DNA from: Hoeflea phototrophica DFL-43
GTDB taxonomy: Bacteria; Pseudomonadota; Alphaproteobacteria; Rhizobiales; Rhizobiaceae
Length of the DNA stretch: 64,000 nucleotides
Assembly (NCBI RefSeq): GCF_000154705.2
Contig: NZ_CM002917.1
Coordinates: forward strand, 372,001-436,000
Direction of reading: 5' to 3'
Under the pieces are notes generated by a model, which had not been told where the DNA came from, ran no database searches, and saw only the letters and a list, made by a program, of their open reading frames with translations. Of the stretch, positions 9,306-17,432 are shown one piece after another. The translations under genes and the position numbers were made by a program. The stretch's first letter is position 1. Every line of letters starts with the position of its first letter.

Positions 9306-9986
9306 ATGACAACGACGTCAGTTTCAGAAATACCGCGAACAGGCGCTTATGCGGGAAGGTCCCATGCCGAATACCGTCGCGCCCAGACCCACTCGCGCCG
9401 GGTGAGAGCGCTCAAGATCCTTCTGCCGCTCGCCTCGGTGCTGGTTGTCATAGGCTTTGTTGCCGTGTCCTTTGTCGATACACTGGTGCCCGAGGGCGTG
9501 GCGATCGAATCTGTGGCGGTGCGTGATGGCAAGCTGGTCATGCAGAACCCGGTGATGAGCGGCCAGACCTCGGATGCACGGAGCTACAGGCTCGAAGCAC
9601 TCAGGGCGATTCAGGATCTGGCGACGCCGGATGTGATCGTGCTTGAGGATATCCTTGCCGAACTTCCGGTCTCGGCAGGTGAGACGGCAGTGCTCGAGGC
9701 AACAAGCGCGACTTTTGACCGCGGCGCCCAGACACTGGTGTTCAGGGAGCCTTTCAAGGTTCAGAGCGAGGGCGGATTCTCCGCAGAGATGCAGTCCGCG
9801 GACATCGATATGGCGACCAGTGAAATGTCCACGTCTGACCCGGTCACCATCCGTTCGGGGGAGGCCTCGGTGGTTGCGAAATCCATGAAGATGCAGGATA
9901 AGGGCCGCCTCATCATACTCGAAAATCAGGTCCGCATGACAATCAACCCTTCGGCGATCAAACAGCCGGCCCGAGAGAGCAACTGA
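9306..9986 (+). CDS. lptC: LPS export ABC transporter periplasmic/bitopic protein LptC
   Basis: LptC is the bitopic inner-membrane component that takes LPS from the LptBFG transporter and passes it to LptA. The protein has a basic N-terminus, one transmembrane segment (LKILLPLASVLVVIGFVAVSFV) and a beta-rich periplasmic domain containing VLEATSATFDRGAQTL and MKMQDKGRLIILENQVRMTI. The ATG at 9306-9308 is used, with GGGG upstream, giving 226 residues; an upstream TTG at 9288 is possible. It is followed one base later by lptA, then lptB, so the three form a coupled operon. LptF and LptG are not in this window. Confidence 0.88.
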   Translation: MTTTSVSEIPRTGAYAGRSHAEYRRAQTHSRRVRALKILLPLASVLVVIGFVAVSFVDTLVPEGVAIESVAVRDGKLVMQNPVMSGQTSDARSYRLEALRAIQDLATPDVIVLEDILAELPVSAGETAVLEATSATFDRGAQTLVFREPFKVQSEGGFSAEMQSADIDMATSEMSTSDPVTIRSGEASVVAKSMKMQDKGRLIILENQVRMTINPSAIKQPARESN

Positions 9987-9987
9987 C

Positions 9988-10539
9988 ATGGCCAAGACAT
10001 CTCTGCCAATCGTTGGCCTTGCCGCACTTCTGGGTGTCGCCGTTCTGGCCGGCCCACAGCCGGTGCAGGCGCAAACCAGTGAAAGCCGGATGACCGGCCT
10101 TGCGCTTTCGGGCGATGAGCCGATCCAGATCGAGAGCGACCTGCTTCAGATCAACGAGGAAACCAGCCAGGCGACCTTTACCGGCAACGTCCGGGTGCTG
10201 CAGGGCGATACCGTGCTGCAGGCAGGCGAGATGATCGTTCATTATGCCAAGAATGGCGGATCGGTGGCCTCCGGCGCAGCCGATATCCGTGAAATCGACC
10301 TGTTCAAGAAAGTGCTGATCCGCTCGGGCACCCAGACGGCCACCGCCGATACCGGCAATTTCAACATGGCCAATGAGGTTCTGGTGCTGTCGGGCGAGAA
10401 GGTTGTCCTGACCGACGCCGAGAATGTGTTCATCGGCTGTAAGCTGACCGTCCAAATGCAAAACGGCCAGGCCAAGCTCGACAGCTGCGGTCGTCGGGTG
10501 ATGATTCAGCTCGATCCGAAGTCGCGATCCAAACAGTGA
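9988..10539 (+). CDS. lptA: LPS transport periplasmic protein LptA
   Basis: LptA is the periplasmic OstA-fold bridge carrying LPS between LptC and the outer-membrane LptD. The 183-residue protein has a Sec signal peptide (about residues 1-28, cleavage near VQAQT). OstA-type beta repeats follow: [60 protein letters not shown] and [12 protein letters not shown]. It starts one base after lptC and its TGA overlaps the GTG start of lptB, which indicates coupled translation of the export machinery. Confidence 0.92.
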   Translation: MAKTSLPIVGLAALLGVAVLAGPQPVQAQTSESRMTGLALSGDEPIQIESDLLQINEETSQATFTGNVRVLQGDTVLQAGEMIVHYAKNGGSVASGAADIREIDLFKKVLIRSGTQTATADTGNFNMANEVLVLSGEKVVLTDAENVFIGCKLTVQMQNGQAKLDSCGRRVMIQLDPKSRSKQ

Positions 10540-11342
10540 TCCGCGCGCTTTTTTCATCGCTGGGCAACCGGGGCGGCAAGGGCGACGCTGATGTCGCCGA
10601 AGACGGTGTGGGGCGTTACGACGGCACGCTGATCGCGCGCAATCTGACCAAAGCCTACAAGTCACGGCGCGTTGTGGATGGGGTGTCGCTGGGTGTTCGC
10701 CGGGGTGAGGCCGTCGGCCTGCTCGGCCCCAATGGAGCCGGCAAGACCACCTGCTTCTACATGATCACGGGCCTGGTTCCTGTCGATTCAGGCACCATCG
10801 AGATCGATGGGCATGACGTTTCGGATCTGCCGATGTACCGCCGCGCCCGGCTCGGTGTCGGCTATCTGCCACAGGAAGCCTCGATCTTTCGGGGCCTGAG
10901 TGTCGAGGCCAACATTCGCGCGGTCCTTGAGGTTGTCGAAAAAAACCGGGCCTTGCGCGAGGAGAAACTCGACAGCCTGCTCTCGGAGTTTCACATTTCA
11001 CATCTGCGCAAATCCGCCTCGATCTCGCTTTCAGGCGGCGAGCGCCGGCGTCTGGAAATCGCCCGAGCGCTGGCGTCGGATCCCACCTTCATGCTGCTTG
11101 ACGAGCCCTTTGCCGGTGTTGACCCCATCGCGGTGTCGGACATTCAGGATCTGGTCAGGCACCTCACCCGCCGCGGCATCGGGGTGCTGATCACCGATCA
11201 TAATGTGCGTGAGACCCTTGGCCTGATCGATCGCGCCTACATCATGAACGCGGGCGTGCTGCTGACCCATGGGCGCCCGTCGGAAATTGTCGCCAATCCG
11301 GATGTCCGCCGGCTTTACCTGGGTGAGCAGTTCTCGCTTTAG
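10536..11342 (+). CDS. lptB: LPS export ABC transporter ATP-binding protein LptB
   Basis: LptB is the cytoplasmic ATPase that powers LPS extraction with LptFG. It has Walker [11 protein letters not shown]-loop [12 protein letters not shown], signature [15 protein letters not shown], Walker [14 protein letters not shown] and switch His in ITDHNVRET. The C-terminal [11 protein letters not shown] is typical of LptB. At 268 residues it carries about 25 extra N-terminal residues compared with short LptB proteins. The GTG start overlaps the lptA stop as GTGA. The gene order lptC-lptA-lptB-rpoN is the usual one for proteobacteria. Confidence 0.95.
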   Translation: MIRALFSSLGNRGGKGDADVAEDGVGRYDGTLIARNLTKAYKSRRVVDGVSLGVRRGEAVGLLGPNGAGKTTCFYMITGLVPVDSGTIEIDGHDVSDLPMYRRARLGVGYLPQEASIFRGLSVEANIRAVLEVVEKNRALREEKLDSLLSEFHISHLRKSASISLSGGERRRLEIARALASDPTFMLLDEPFAGVDPIAVSDIQDLVRHLTRRGIGVLITDHNVRETLGLIDRAYIMNAGVLLTHGRPSEIVANPDVRRLYLGEQFSL

Positions 11343-11513
11343 CGTCAATGGATCGCGAGCCCGCAAAAGCGGCACGTGGCGAACCTTGAGTCAAAATCTC
11401 GATAAAGCTGCCCAATGCCCGGTCGTTTTTACCTTGTTCTTTCGCCGCACTTGACCACAAAGAAATAAAAACGCAATTTTCGGGCCAGATGGGTAAGGCG
11501 CGTTAAGGCATTG

Positions 11514-11562
11514 TAGTGGCAAAGGCCACTAAAACAGCCGCGGCCTGCCGTTCCTGAACGGC
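11514..11562 (+). other. Two stem-loops in the rpoN leader
   Basis: The spacer between lptB and rpoN holds two adjacent hairpins. The first has a 7-bp stem, TAGTGGC (11514-11520) and GCCACTA (11525-11531), with loop AAAG. The second has a 6-bp stem, GCCGTT (11547-11552) and AACGGC (11557-11562), with loop CCTG. Neither has a T-run after it, so they are not typical terminators. The second ends about 24 bases before the rpoN ATG and could affect leader structure. Function is inferred only from position. Confidence 0.45.
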
Positions 11563-11585
11563 CCAACCGGGAGTAGTGCGTTATC

Positions 11586-13172
11586 ATGGCCCTGTCAGCC
11601 AGCCTTCAATTGCGCCAAAGCCAGTCGCTGGTCATGACGCCGCAGCTGATGCAGTCGATCCGGCTGCTGCAGTTCTCGCATATCGAACTGAACCGGTTCA
11701 TCGAGCAGGAAGTCGAGCGCAATCCCTTGCTCGAACTGGTGACGCCGGAATCGGAAGCCAACAATGAGGGCGCCAACGGTGATGGCAGCGAGACGTCTCG
11801 CGATCATAGCGCTCAGGATTCCCAATCCGGCGCGTCGTCTTCCGAGGGCGGGGAGGGCGCTGATGGTCTCTGGGCGGCCTCCTCGGAGACATCTACGGAA
11901 CGACTGAACGAAGAAATTGATGGCCGCTACGAGAATGTGTTCCCTGACGACCACGGTGTCGAGAAGCCATCCGCGCCCGAATTTGTCGACAACTGGAAAT
12001 CCATGCCCGGCAATGATGGAGGGCAGGGTGGCGAAGGCTATGATCTTGATGATTTCGCTGCCCGCGCGCCGACCTTGCGCGACCATGTCGCCGAGCAGAT
12101 CGCCTTCACCTTCGCCGATCCTGCCGAACGGTTGATCGCCACTGATATTGCCGATCAGCTTGACGCAGCCGGATACATCGCCGGGGACCTGTTGGAGACC
12201 ATCGAACGGCTTTCCATCGATCAGGCCAAGCTGGAACATGTGCTCGGGCGCCTTCAGGAATTCGAACCGGCCGGTCTGTTTGCACGGTCGCTTTCCGAAT
12301 GCCTGGCGTTGCAACTTGACCGCAAGAACCGCCTCGACCCGGCAATGGCGGCGCTGGTGAACAATCTCGAACTGCTGGCGCGCCGTGATTTTTCGACGCT
12401 GAAACGGCTTTGCGGCGTTGATGAGGAAGACCTTCTCGATATGCTCGCCGAGATCCGCGCCCTTGATCCGAAGCCGGGCACCCGGTTCGAGACCGGTTCC
12501 AGCGAACTCATTGTGCCCGATGTCTCGGTCAAACCGGGCGCTGATGGTGGCTGGGTGGTCGAGCTCAATTCGGAAACCCTGCCTCGGGTGCTTGTGAATC
12601 AGTCCTATTTCGCCACCGTGTCGAGCCAGATGGCCAAGAACACGCCCGGCCAGGAGTTCCTCTCGGAATGCATGCAGACCGCCAACTGGCTGGTGCGGTC
12701 GCTCGATCAGCGCGCCCGCACGATCACCAAGGTGGCAAGCGAGATCGTGCGACAGCAGGATGCGTTCCTGCTGCATGGCGTGGACCATCTACGCCCGCTC
12801 AATCTCAAGGCGGTGGCCGACGCCATCGGCATGCATGAGTCCACCGTCAGCCGGGTGACATCGAACAAATACATGATCACCCCGCGTGGTGTGTTTGAAT
12901 TGAAATACTTCTTCACCGTCTCGATCGCCTCGGCGGAAGCGGGCGGCGATGCCCATTCTGCCGAATCGGTGCGTCACCGCATCAAGGCACTGATTGACGA
13001 AGAATTGCCCGATTCAGTGCTTTCGGATGATGATCTGGTCACTTTGCTCAAGCAGTCGGGTGTGGAAATCGCCCGGCGGACCGTCGCCAAGTACCGCGAA
13101 GCCATGTCCATTCCCTCCTCGGTACAGCGCCGCCGCGAAAAACGCGCCCGCGCCCGCGCTGCAGCGGTCTGA
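11586..13172 (+). CDS. rpoN: RNA polymerase sigma-54 factor
   Basis: Sigma-54 directs RNA polymerase to -24/-12 promoters that need an AAA+ activator, for example in nitrogen, dicarboxylate and other regulons. The N-terminal Gln/Leu-rich region I reads LQLRQSQSLVMTPQLMQSI. An acidic linker (about residues 55-150) follows, then the core-binding domain, the helix-turn-helix (ADAIGMHESTVSRVTSNKY) and the diagnostic RpoN box ARRTVAKYREA at about residue 500. At 528 residues it is full length. A GGGAG lies 11 bases before the ATG. The hpf and ptsN genes follow, as in many proteobacteria. Confidence 0.96.
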   Translation: MALSASLQLRQSQSLVMTPQLMQSIRLLQFSHIELNRFIEQEVERNPLLELVTPESEANNEGANGDGSETSRDHSAQDSQSGASSSEGGEGADGLWAASSETSTERLNEEIDGRYENVFPDDHGVEKPSAPEFVDNWKSMPGNDGGQGGEGYDLDDFAARAPTLRDHVAEQIAFTFADPAERLIATDIADQLDAAGYIAGDLLETIERLSIDQAKLEHVLGRLQEFEPAGLFARSLSECLALQLDRKNRLDPAMAALVNNLELLARRDFSTLKRLCGVDEEDLLDMLAEIRALDPKPGTRFETGSSELIVPDVSVKPGADGGWVVELNSETLPRVLVNQSYFATVSSQMAKNTPGQEFLSECMQTANWLVRSLDQRARTITKVASEIVRQQDAFLLHGVDHLRPLNLKAVADAIGMHESTVSRVTSNKYMITPRGVFELKYFFTVSIASAEAGGDAHSAESVRHRIKALIDEELPDSVLSDDDLVTLLKQSGVEIARRTVAKYREAMSIPSSVQRRREKRARARAAAV

Positions 13173-13230
13173 TCCCCGCTCTGCCAAGAGGTTGAATTCA
13201 CGTCAGGAATGGCGGAAATCCAGGCAAAGC

Positions 13231-13259
13231 TTGACAGCAGAGGCACTGCGGCGTAGAAG
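13231..13259 (+). promoter_or_regulatory. Putative sigma-70 promoter upstream of hpf
   Basis: A perfect -35 hexamer TTGACA (13231-13236) is followed by exactly 17 bases and TAGAAG (13254-13259) as a -10-like element. It lies in the 247-base spacer after rpoN and about 160 bases before the hpf start. This would let hpf be expressed independently of rpoN. The -10 match is only partial. Confidence 0.45.
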
Positions 13260-13419
13260 CCGCTCCGCATTGATTGGACATAATCAGGGCCTATCGGAAA
13301 GCTGTTTCGTCAAGGGATAAATTGCTTGGTCCGGATCAATTGTCCACCGTCTGGCGCTTGGATGAGCGCGGCGCTTGGCTTAGACTAAATCCCCAAGTCA
13401 CAATAAGAAGGGATGTCAC

Positions 13420-13992
13420 ATGAGCGTTCGAGTGTCGGGAAAACATATGGAAATCGGCGAGTCCTTCCGGACTCGGATCGATGACCATGTTTCAGGAGCC
13501 GTACGGAAGTACTTCGATGGCGGCTTTTCAAGTCATGTGACCGTTGAGAAATCGGGATCCCGGTTTCAGGCCGATTGCAAGATACATCTCGACACCGGCG
13601 TGGTGCTCCACGCCACAGGGGAAGCGCAGGACCCGCAACCTGCATTTGACGCTGCGGCGGAGCGAATAGAAAAGCGCCTGCGCCGCTACAAGCGCAGGCT
13701 CAAAGATCACCATGCCAACAGCCAGCCAAGCCAGGCAGAACTTGCCTACGCGGTTGTCGGCTCTGGCGATGAGGATGCGGATGAAGTGCCGGAGGATTAC
13801 GCTCCGGCGATCATTGCCGAAAGCACCAAGCAACTGGTCACTATGAGCGTGGCCAATGCAGTGATGGCGCTGGATATGACAGACGAGCGGATCTTGATGT
13901 TCCGCAATGCGGGTAATGACGCCCTCAACGTGGTTTACCGCCGCAACGATGGCAACATCGGGTGGATTGATGCCGGTGGCGTGAAATCCTGA
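13420..13992 (+). CDS. hpf: Ribosome hibernation promoting factor, long form
   Basis: HPF binds the decoding region of the small ribosomal subunit in starvation; the long form joins 70S ribosomes into inactive 100S dimers. The N-terminal S30AE domain (about 1-105) starts MSVRVSGKHMEIGESFRTRIDDHV and contains ADCKIHLDTGVVLHATGEA and RIEKRLRRYKRRLKDHH. A linker leads to the C-terminal dimerisation domain (about 130-190), with FRNAGNDALNVVYRRNDGNIGWID. AAGGGA precedes the ATG. It sits between rpoN and ptsN, the conserved context for this protein. Confidence 0.93.
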   Translation: MSVRVSGKHMEIGESFRTRIDDHVSGAVRKYFDGGFSSHVTVEKSGSRFQADCKIHLDTGVVLHATGEAQDPQPAFDAAAERIEKRLRRYKRRLKDHHANSQPSQAELAYAVVGSGDEDADEVPEDYAPAIIAESTKQLVTMSVANAVMALDMTDERILMFRNAGNDALNVVYRRNDGNIGWIDAGGVKS

Positions 13993-14115
13993 CGGCGGAA
14001 GCCTGGGGGATATGAGGTTTTGGCCGCGCTGAGCTTTGAGTGGGTGCGGCCACAACGCCTCTTCGCAAAGCCAAGAAAAACGCCTGAAAGCCAGGCTTGA
14101 AACAAGGAATGTAAC

Positions 14116-14580
14116 ATGGCGCTTGCTGACCTGATTGCGCAGAACTCCGTTCTGCCTGCGCTCAAGGCAAACTCCAAGAAACAGCTCTTGCAGGAATTGG
14201 CTGCCAAGGCCTCGGAGGTCACCGGGCTTGCCGAGCGTGAAGTGTTTGACGTGATTCTGCAGCGTGAGCGGCTGGGCTCAACCGGCGTGGGCAATGGCAT
14301 TGCCATTCCCCACGGCAAGTTGCCGTCGCTGGACCGGATTATCGGTGTGTTTGCACGGCTTGATCAGCCGGTGGATTTTGAGGCGCTGGACGACCAGCCG
14401 GTTGATCTGGTGTTTCTGCTGCTGGCGCCGGAGGGCGCGGGCGCTGACCATCTCAAGGCGCTTTCACGCATCGCGCGTGTGATGCGCGACAGTGAGATGG
14501 TGGCCAAGCTGCGCGCCACCGACGACGCGGCGTCGCTTTACGCTTTTCTTGCCGAAGAGCCGGAATCCAACGCCGCCTGA
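14116..14580 (+). CDS. ptsN: PTS IIA-like nitrogen regulatory protein PtsN (EIIA-Ntr)
   Basis: PtsN is the output component of the nitrogen phosphotransferase system (PtsP-NPr-PtsN) and regulates potassium transport, carbon metabolism and other functions by protein contacts. The 154-residue IIA domain contains RERLGSTGVGNGIAIPHGKLP with the phosphorylated His66, then GVFARLDQPVDFEALDDQPVDLVFLLLAP and a C-terminal HLKALSRIARVMRD helix. AAGGAATG precedes the start. It lies 123 bases after hpf. No transport domains (IIB/IIC) are near, consistent with a regulatory role. Confidence 0.94.
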   Translation: MALADLIAQNSVLPALKANSKKQLLQELAAKASEVTGLAEREVFDVILQRERLGSTGVGNGIAIPHGKLPSLDRIIGVFARLDQPVDFEALDDQPVDLVFLLLAPEGAGADHLKALSRIARVMRDSEMVAKLRATDDAASLYAFLAEEPESNAA

Positions 14581-14602
14581 GGTTTTCTCCGGCCGGAATC
14601 CT

Positions 14603-14860
14603 TTAGTGCAGGCAAACGGTTTTCAACTCGTCTTCGGCCGCGCGGTAGAACGTGCTTGACCGGTTGTCGGTCAGCAGGATTGGCGTGCCGTCGGCACCGA
14701 ACAGGGCCCACAGCTCCACGCCTGGATCCAGTTCCGGCGCTTCGGGGAACTTGGCGAGCACGTCTTCCGAGCGCATCTTTCGGATATAGCCAACCTTTCC
14801 AGCGCCGAGCAGCGCCAGATCCTGGGCGGAGAGTTGGGTTTTCCCCGATTTGGCAATCAT
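14603..14860 (-). CDS. DUF1150 family protein
   Basis: This small soluble protein of about 85 residues is typical of alphaproteobacteria. Its conserved core is LSAQDLALLGAGKVGYIRKMRSEDVLAKFPEAP, then LWALFGADGTPILLTDNRSS. Function is unknown. I chose the ATG at 14858-14860 because it has AAGGAAAT upstream and gives the normal family length; the open frame extends further upstream. It begins 55 bases after the small heat-shock gene on the same strand, the usual pairing for DUF1150, so it is probably heat-shock co-regulated. Confidence 0.85.
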   Translation of the reverse strand: MIAKSGKTQLSAQDLALLGAGKVGYIRKMRSEDVLAKFPEAPELDPGVELWALFGADGTPILLTDNRSSTFYRAAEDELKTVCLH

Positions 14861-14915
14861 GTCGATTTCCTTCGGTTTGGGGCAGGAAGCATCCTGCAGA
14901 ATCGAACCTTGAAAC

Positions 14916-15347
14916 TCAGTCTCGAACCGAAATGTTAATTTTTCGCACCATACGTTCGGGTTCGGGTCGAATAAGGTCAACCGAAAGCAAGCCGTTCTTC
15001 AATTCCGCACCGACAACCTGCATGCCATCGGCAAGCACGAACATGCGCTGGAACTGCCGGGCTGCGATGCCGCGATGCAGATATTCCCGCCCTTCCACCT
15101 CGGCCTGGCGGCCTCGGATCACCAACTGGTTCTCCTCGGTTGTGACATCCAGGTCTTCCTCGCAGAAGCCCGCGACTGCAAGCGTGATGCGCAACCGATC
15201 GGCGTTCGAACCGTCTGCTGAAGCGCGAATGCGCTCGATATTGTAGGGCGGGTAGCCTTCCGATCCCTTGGCGATCCGCTCAAGGGTCTTTTCCATGGTA
15301 TCGAAGCCCAGCAGAAGCGGGCTAGAAAAGGGAGTCATGCGCGACAT
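14916..15347 (-). CDS. Small heat-shock protein, Hsp20 family
   Basis: This 143-residue ATP-independent holdase prevents aggregation of unfolding proteins. The alpha-crystallin domain runs from about residue 33 to 130: PPYNIERI, LRITLAVAGFCEEDLDVTTEENQLVIRGRQ, EYLHRGIAARQFQRMFVLADGMQV, then AELKNGLLSVDLIRPEPE. The C-terminal KINIS tail carries the I-x-I anchoring motif. GAGGA lies six bases before the ATG and is predicted to be masked by a hairpin in the leader. An RpoH-like promoter is visible upstream. It is followed by the DUF1150 gene. Confidence 0.93.
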   Translation of the reverse strand: MSRMTPFSSPLLLGFDTMEKTLERIAKGSEGYPPYNIERIRASADGSNADRLRITLAVAGFCEEDLDVTTEENQLVIRGRQAEVEGREYLHRGIAARQFQRMFVLADGMQVVGAELKNGLLSVDLIRPEPERMVRKINISVRD

Positions 15348-15400
15348 GGCTTGTCCTCGTTCTCAAGCGACAGGCGCCGGACCCTTACTGGCATCCGGCC
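15348..15400 (-). promoter_or_regulatory. ROSE-like RNA thermometer in the hsp20 leader
   Basis: In the mRNA sense, the leader has a 5' hairpin with a perfect 6-bp stem (GCCGGA and UCCGGC, at 15399-15394 and 15381-15376). A second hairpin abuts the start codon. In it UGUC-G-CUU, containing the ROSE signature U-Y-G-C-U as UCGCU (15370-15366), can pair with GAGGACA, which holds the Shine-Dalgarno GAGGA (15358-15354), leaving one G bulged. ROSE elements of rhizobial small heat-shock genes use this arrangement to block translation at low temperature. The pairing was done by eye. Confidence 0.6.
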
Positions 15401-15406
15401 TGGCGC

Positions 15407-15437
15407 TAATATGGGAACTTGAAAGCGCCTGCGCAAG
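15407..15437 (-). promoter_or_regulatory. Putative RpoH (sigma-32) heat-shock promoter of hsp20
   Basis: On the minus strand CTTGCGC (15437-15431) is followed by a 15-base spacer and CCCATATTA (15415-15407). This matches the sigma-32 pattern of a CTTG-starting -35 box and a CCCATnT -10 box. Transcription would start near 15400, giving a leader of about 50-55 bases that begins just at the ROSE-like hairpins. Confidence 0.6.
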
Positions 15438-15507
15438 AACCTTGCCCGCCGCTGGTCGGGATGAATAGTGTGGCGCGAAATCGAATCGCCAGCTCCGGAG
15501 ACACGCC

Positions 15508-16446
15508 ATGACGCCACGCAAGATCATCATCGATACAGATCCAGGTCAGGACGATGCGGCAGCCATCATGCTGGCATTTGCAAGCCCGGAGCTTGAGGTG
15601 CTTGGTATTACCGCCGTTGCAGGCAACGTGCCGCTCTCACGCACCGCGCTGAACGCCCGCATCGTGGCCGAGATAAGCGGACGCTCCGACATTCCGGTCT
15701 ATGCCGGTGCCGAGGCGCCACTCAAGCGCAAGCTGGTGACGGCTGAACATGTGCATGGCAAGACCGGTCTTGATGGCGTTGACATCTTTGAGCCGGCGCG
15801 GCCGCTGGAACAGGCTCATGCTGTCGATTTCATCATTGAAACGCTGCGCACCAATCCGGAAAAGACAATCACATTGTGCCCGCTAGGCCCGCTGACCAAC
15901 ATCGCCATGGCGTTTGAGCGGGCGCCTGACACCATCGCGCGGGTTGCGCAGATCGTGCTGATGGGCGGCGGCTTTTTTGAGGGCGGCAACATCACCCCCG
16001 CGGCAGAGTTCAACATCTATGTCGATCCGGAATCCGCCAAGATCGTGTTTGCCGCGGGCGTTCCGATCACCATGATGCCGCTTGATGTCACCCACAAGGT
16101 TCTTACCACGCGGACGCGGGTCGACCGTCTCAGAGCCAACGGCAACCGGGCCTCGCTTGAAATGGCCAGCATGTTGGAATTCTTCGAGCGTTATGACGAG
16201 CAGAAATATGGTACCGATGGTGGCCCGCTGCATGATCCGACCGTGATCGCCTGGCTGATTGACCCGGAGATGTTTACCGGGCGCAACTGCAATGTCGAAA
16301 TCGAGACCGGCTCCGAGCTGACCCTGGGCGCCACGGTGGTCGACTGGTGGAAGGTCACCGGCCGCAAGGAGAATGCACTAGTGATCGGCGACGTTGATGC
16401 CGACCGGTTTTTTGATCTGTTCATCGAGCGGCTTGGCCGGCTCTGA
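15508..16446 (+). CDS. Nucleoside hydrolase (inosine/uridine-preferring type)
   Basis: This 312-residue enzyme hydrolyses the N-glycosidic bond of ribonucleosides to free base and ribose. The calcium-binding signature IIIDTDPGQDDAAAI opens the protein. It is followed by GNVPLSRTALNA, HGKTGLDGV, LCPLGPLTNIA, MGGGFFEGGNITPAAEFNIYVDPESA, and DGGPLHDPTVIAWL with the catalytic-site His/Asp. CGGAGA precedes the ATG. The facing ribokinase gene ends six bases after this gene and would phosphorylate the released ribose, so the two form a convergent salvage pair. Base preference is not predictable here. Confidence 0.92.
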   Translation: MTPRKIIIDTDPGQDDAAAIMLAFASPELEVLGITAVAGNVPLSRTALNARIVAEISGRSDIPVYAGAEAPLKRKLVTAEHVHGKTGLDGVDIFEPARPLEQAHAVDFIIETLRTNPEKTITLCPLGPLTNIAMAFERAPDTIARVAQIVLMGGGFFEGGNITPAAEFNIYVDPESAKIVFAAGVPITMMPLDVTHKVLTTRTRVDRLRANGNRASLEMASMLEFFERYDEQKYGTDGGPLHDPTVIAWLIDPEMFTGRNCNVEIETGSELTLGATVVDWWKVTGRKENALVIGDVDADRFFDLFIERLGRL

Positions 16447-16452
16447 GGCGGA

Positions 16453-17352
16453 TCACAGCCGGGCGTCGACGTCCTCAGCCAGCGGGATAGACGGCTGTGC
16501 GCCCGGTGTAAGACAAGCGAGCGCACCGGCAGCGGCTGCGCGGCGCACGGCCTCTTCAAATGCCATGCCGGCGTCCAGGCCCTGTGCAAGGTAGCCGCAG
16601 AATGTGTCGCCCGCGCCCACAGTGTCCACAGGCGCAATTTTCAGCGAGGGAACGTGGCCGCTGCGACCATCCCTGGCCCAGAGGACGCCGTCGCCACCCA
16701 GGGTGATGATCAGGCATTGCCCGCTCCGGTCATGCAGGGCTTCGAGCTCGGCCTTCACCTCTGCCAGGGCCTCCACCGGGCGGCCCGAGAGCCGGGCGAA
16801 TTCGGTCTCATTTGCAATCACAATGTCAGCCAGAGGCGCAAGGCGCTCCACCGCATCGGTCAGCGGTGCGATGTTGAGAATGCTGCGTACACCCCTTGCC
16901 CGCGAGGCTTCAAGCGCTGCGCGCACGGCAGCTTCGGGGATTTCCATCTGCAACAGCACGGTGTCGCCCGAAGACATCGCGGCGACTGCGTCACTGGCAT
17001 CCTGGGCGCTCACCTGGCCGTTGGCACCGGGGATCACCACGATCACGTTCTCGCCGTCACCACCCACGAGGATCAGCGCGATGCCGGTCGCGCCTTCAAG
17101 TCCGCGCACGCCGCCAAGATCGGTGCCGGCCGCCTCAAGAAGCGCAAGCGCCTCTGCGGCGAAAGCATCATTGCCGGTGGCACCCACCATCTTGGTCGAA
17201 GCGCCTGCGCGACGGGCCGCGAGCGCCTGGTTGGCACCCTTGCCGCCGGGCGCTGTGGTGAAATCGGACCCGGACACCGTCTCGCCGGGTGCGGGCAACC
17301 GCGCTGTCGTGCCGATAAGGTCCATGTTGATCGAACCAATGACAGTGATCAT
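16453..17352 (-). CDS. rbsK: Ribokinase
   Basis: This 299-residue PfkB-family kinase phosphorylates D-ribose at O5. It shows the N-terminal GSINMDLI, substrate loop PGGKGANQALAARRAGA, IPGANGQVS, NIAPL, NETEFARLSG, and the ATP/anion-hole motif APVDTVGAGDTFCGYLAQGLDAGM with the catalytic Asp. I used the ATG at 17350-17352 because AAAGGGAGAG lies just upstream; the frame extends 19 codons further without a ribosome-binding site. It is convergent with the nucleoside hydrolase that would supply ribose. No ribose transporter is adjacent. Confidence 0.92.
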   Translation of the reverse strand: MITVIGSINMDLIGTTARLPAPGETVSGSDFTTAPGGKGANQALAARRAGASTKMVGATGNDAFAAEALALLEAAGTDLGGVRGLEGATGIALILVGGDGENVIVVIPGANGQVSAQDASDAVAAMSSGDTVLLQMEIPEAAVRAALEASRARGVRSILNIAPLTDAVERLAPLADIVIANETEFARLSGRPVEALAEVKAELEALHDRSGQCLIITLGGDGVLWARDGRSGHVPSLKIAPVDTVGAGDTFCGYLAQGLDAGMAFEEAVRRAAAAGALACLTPGAQPSIPLAEDVDARL

Positions 17353-17432
17353 GGCGCTCTCCCTTTTGCTGACGGCTGCAGGCCGCATTGCCGACCGACT
17401 GTTTGTCACAGGCCAGGACCCGGGAAAAGGCT

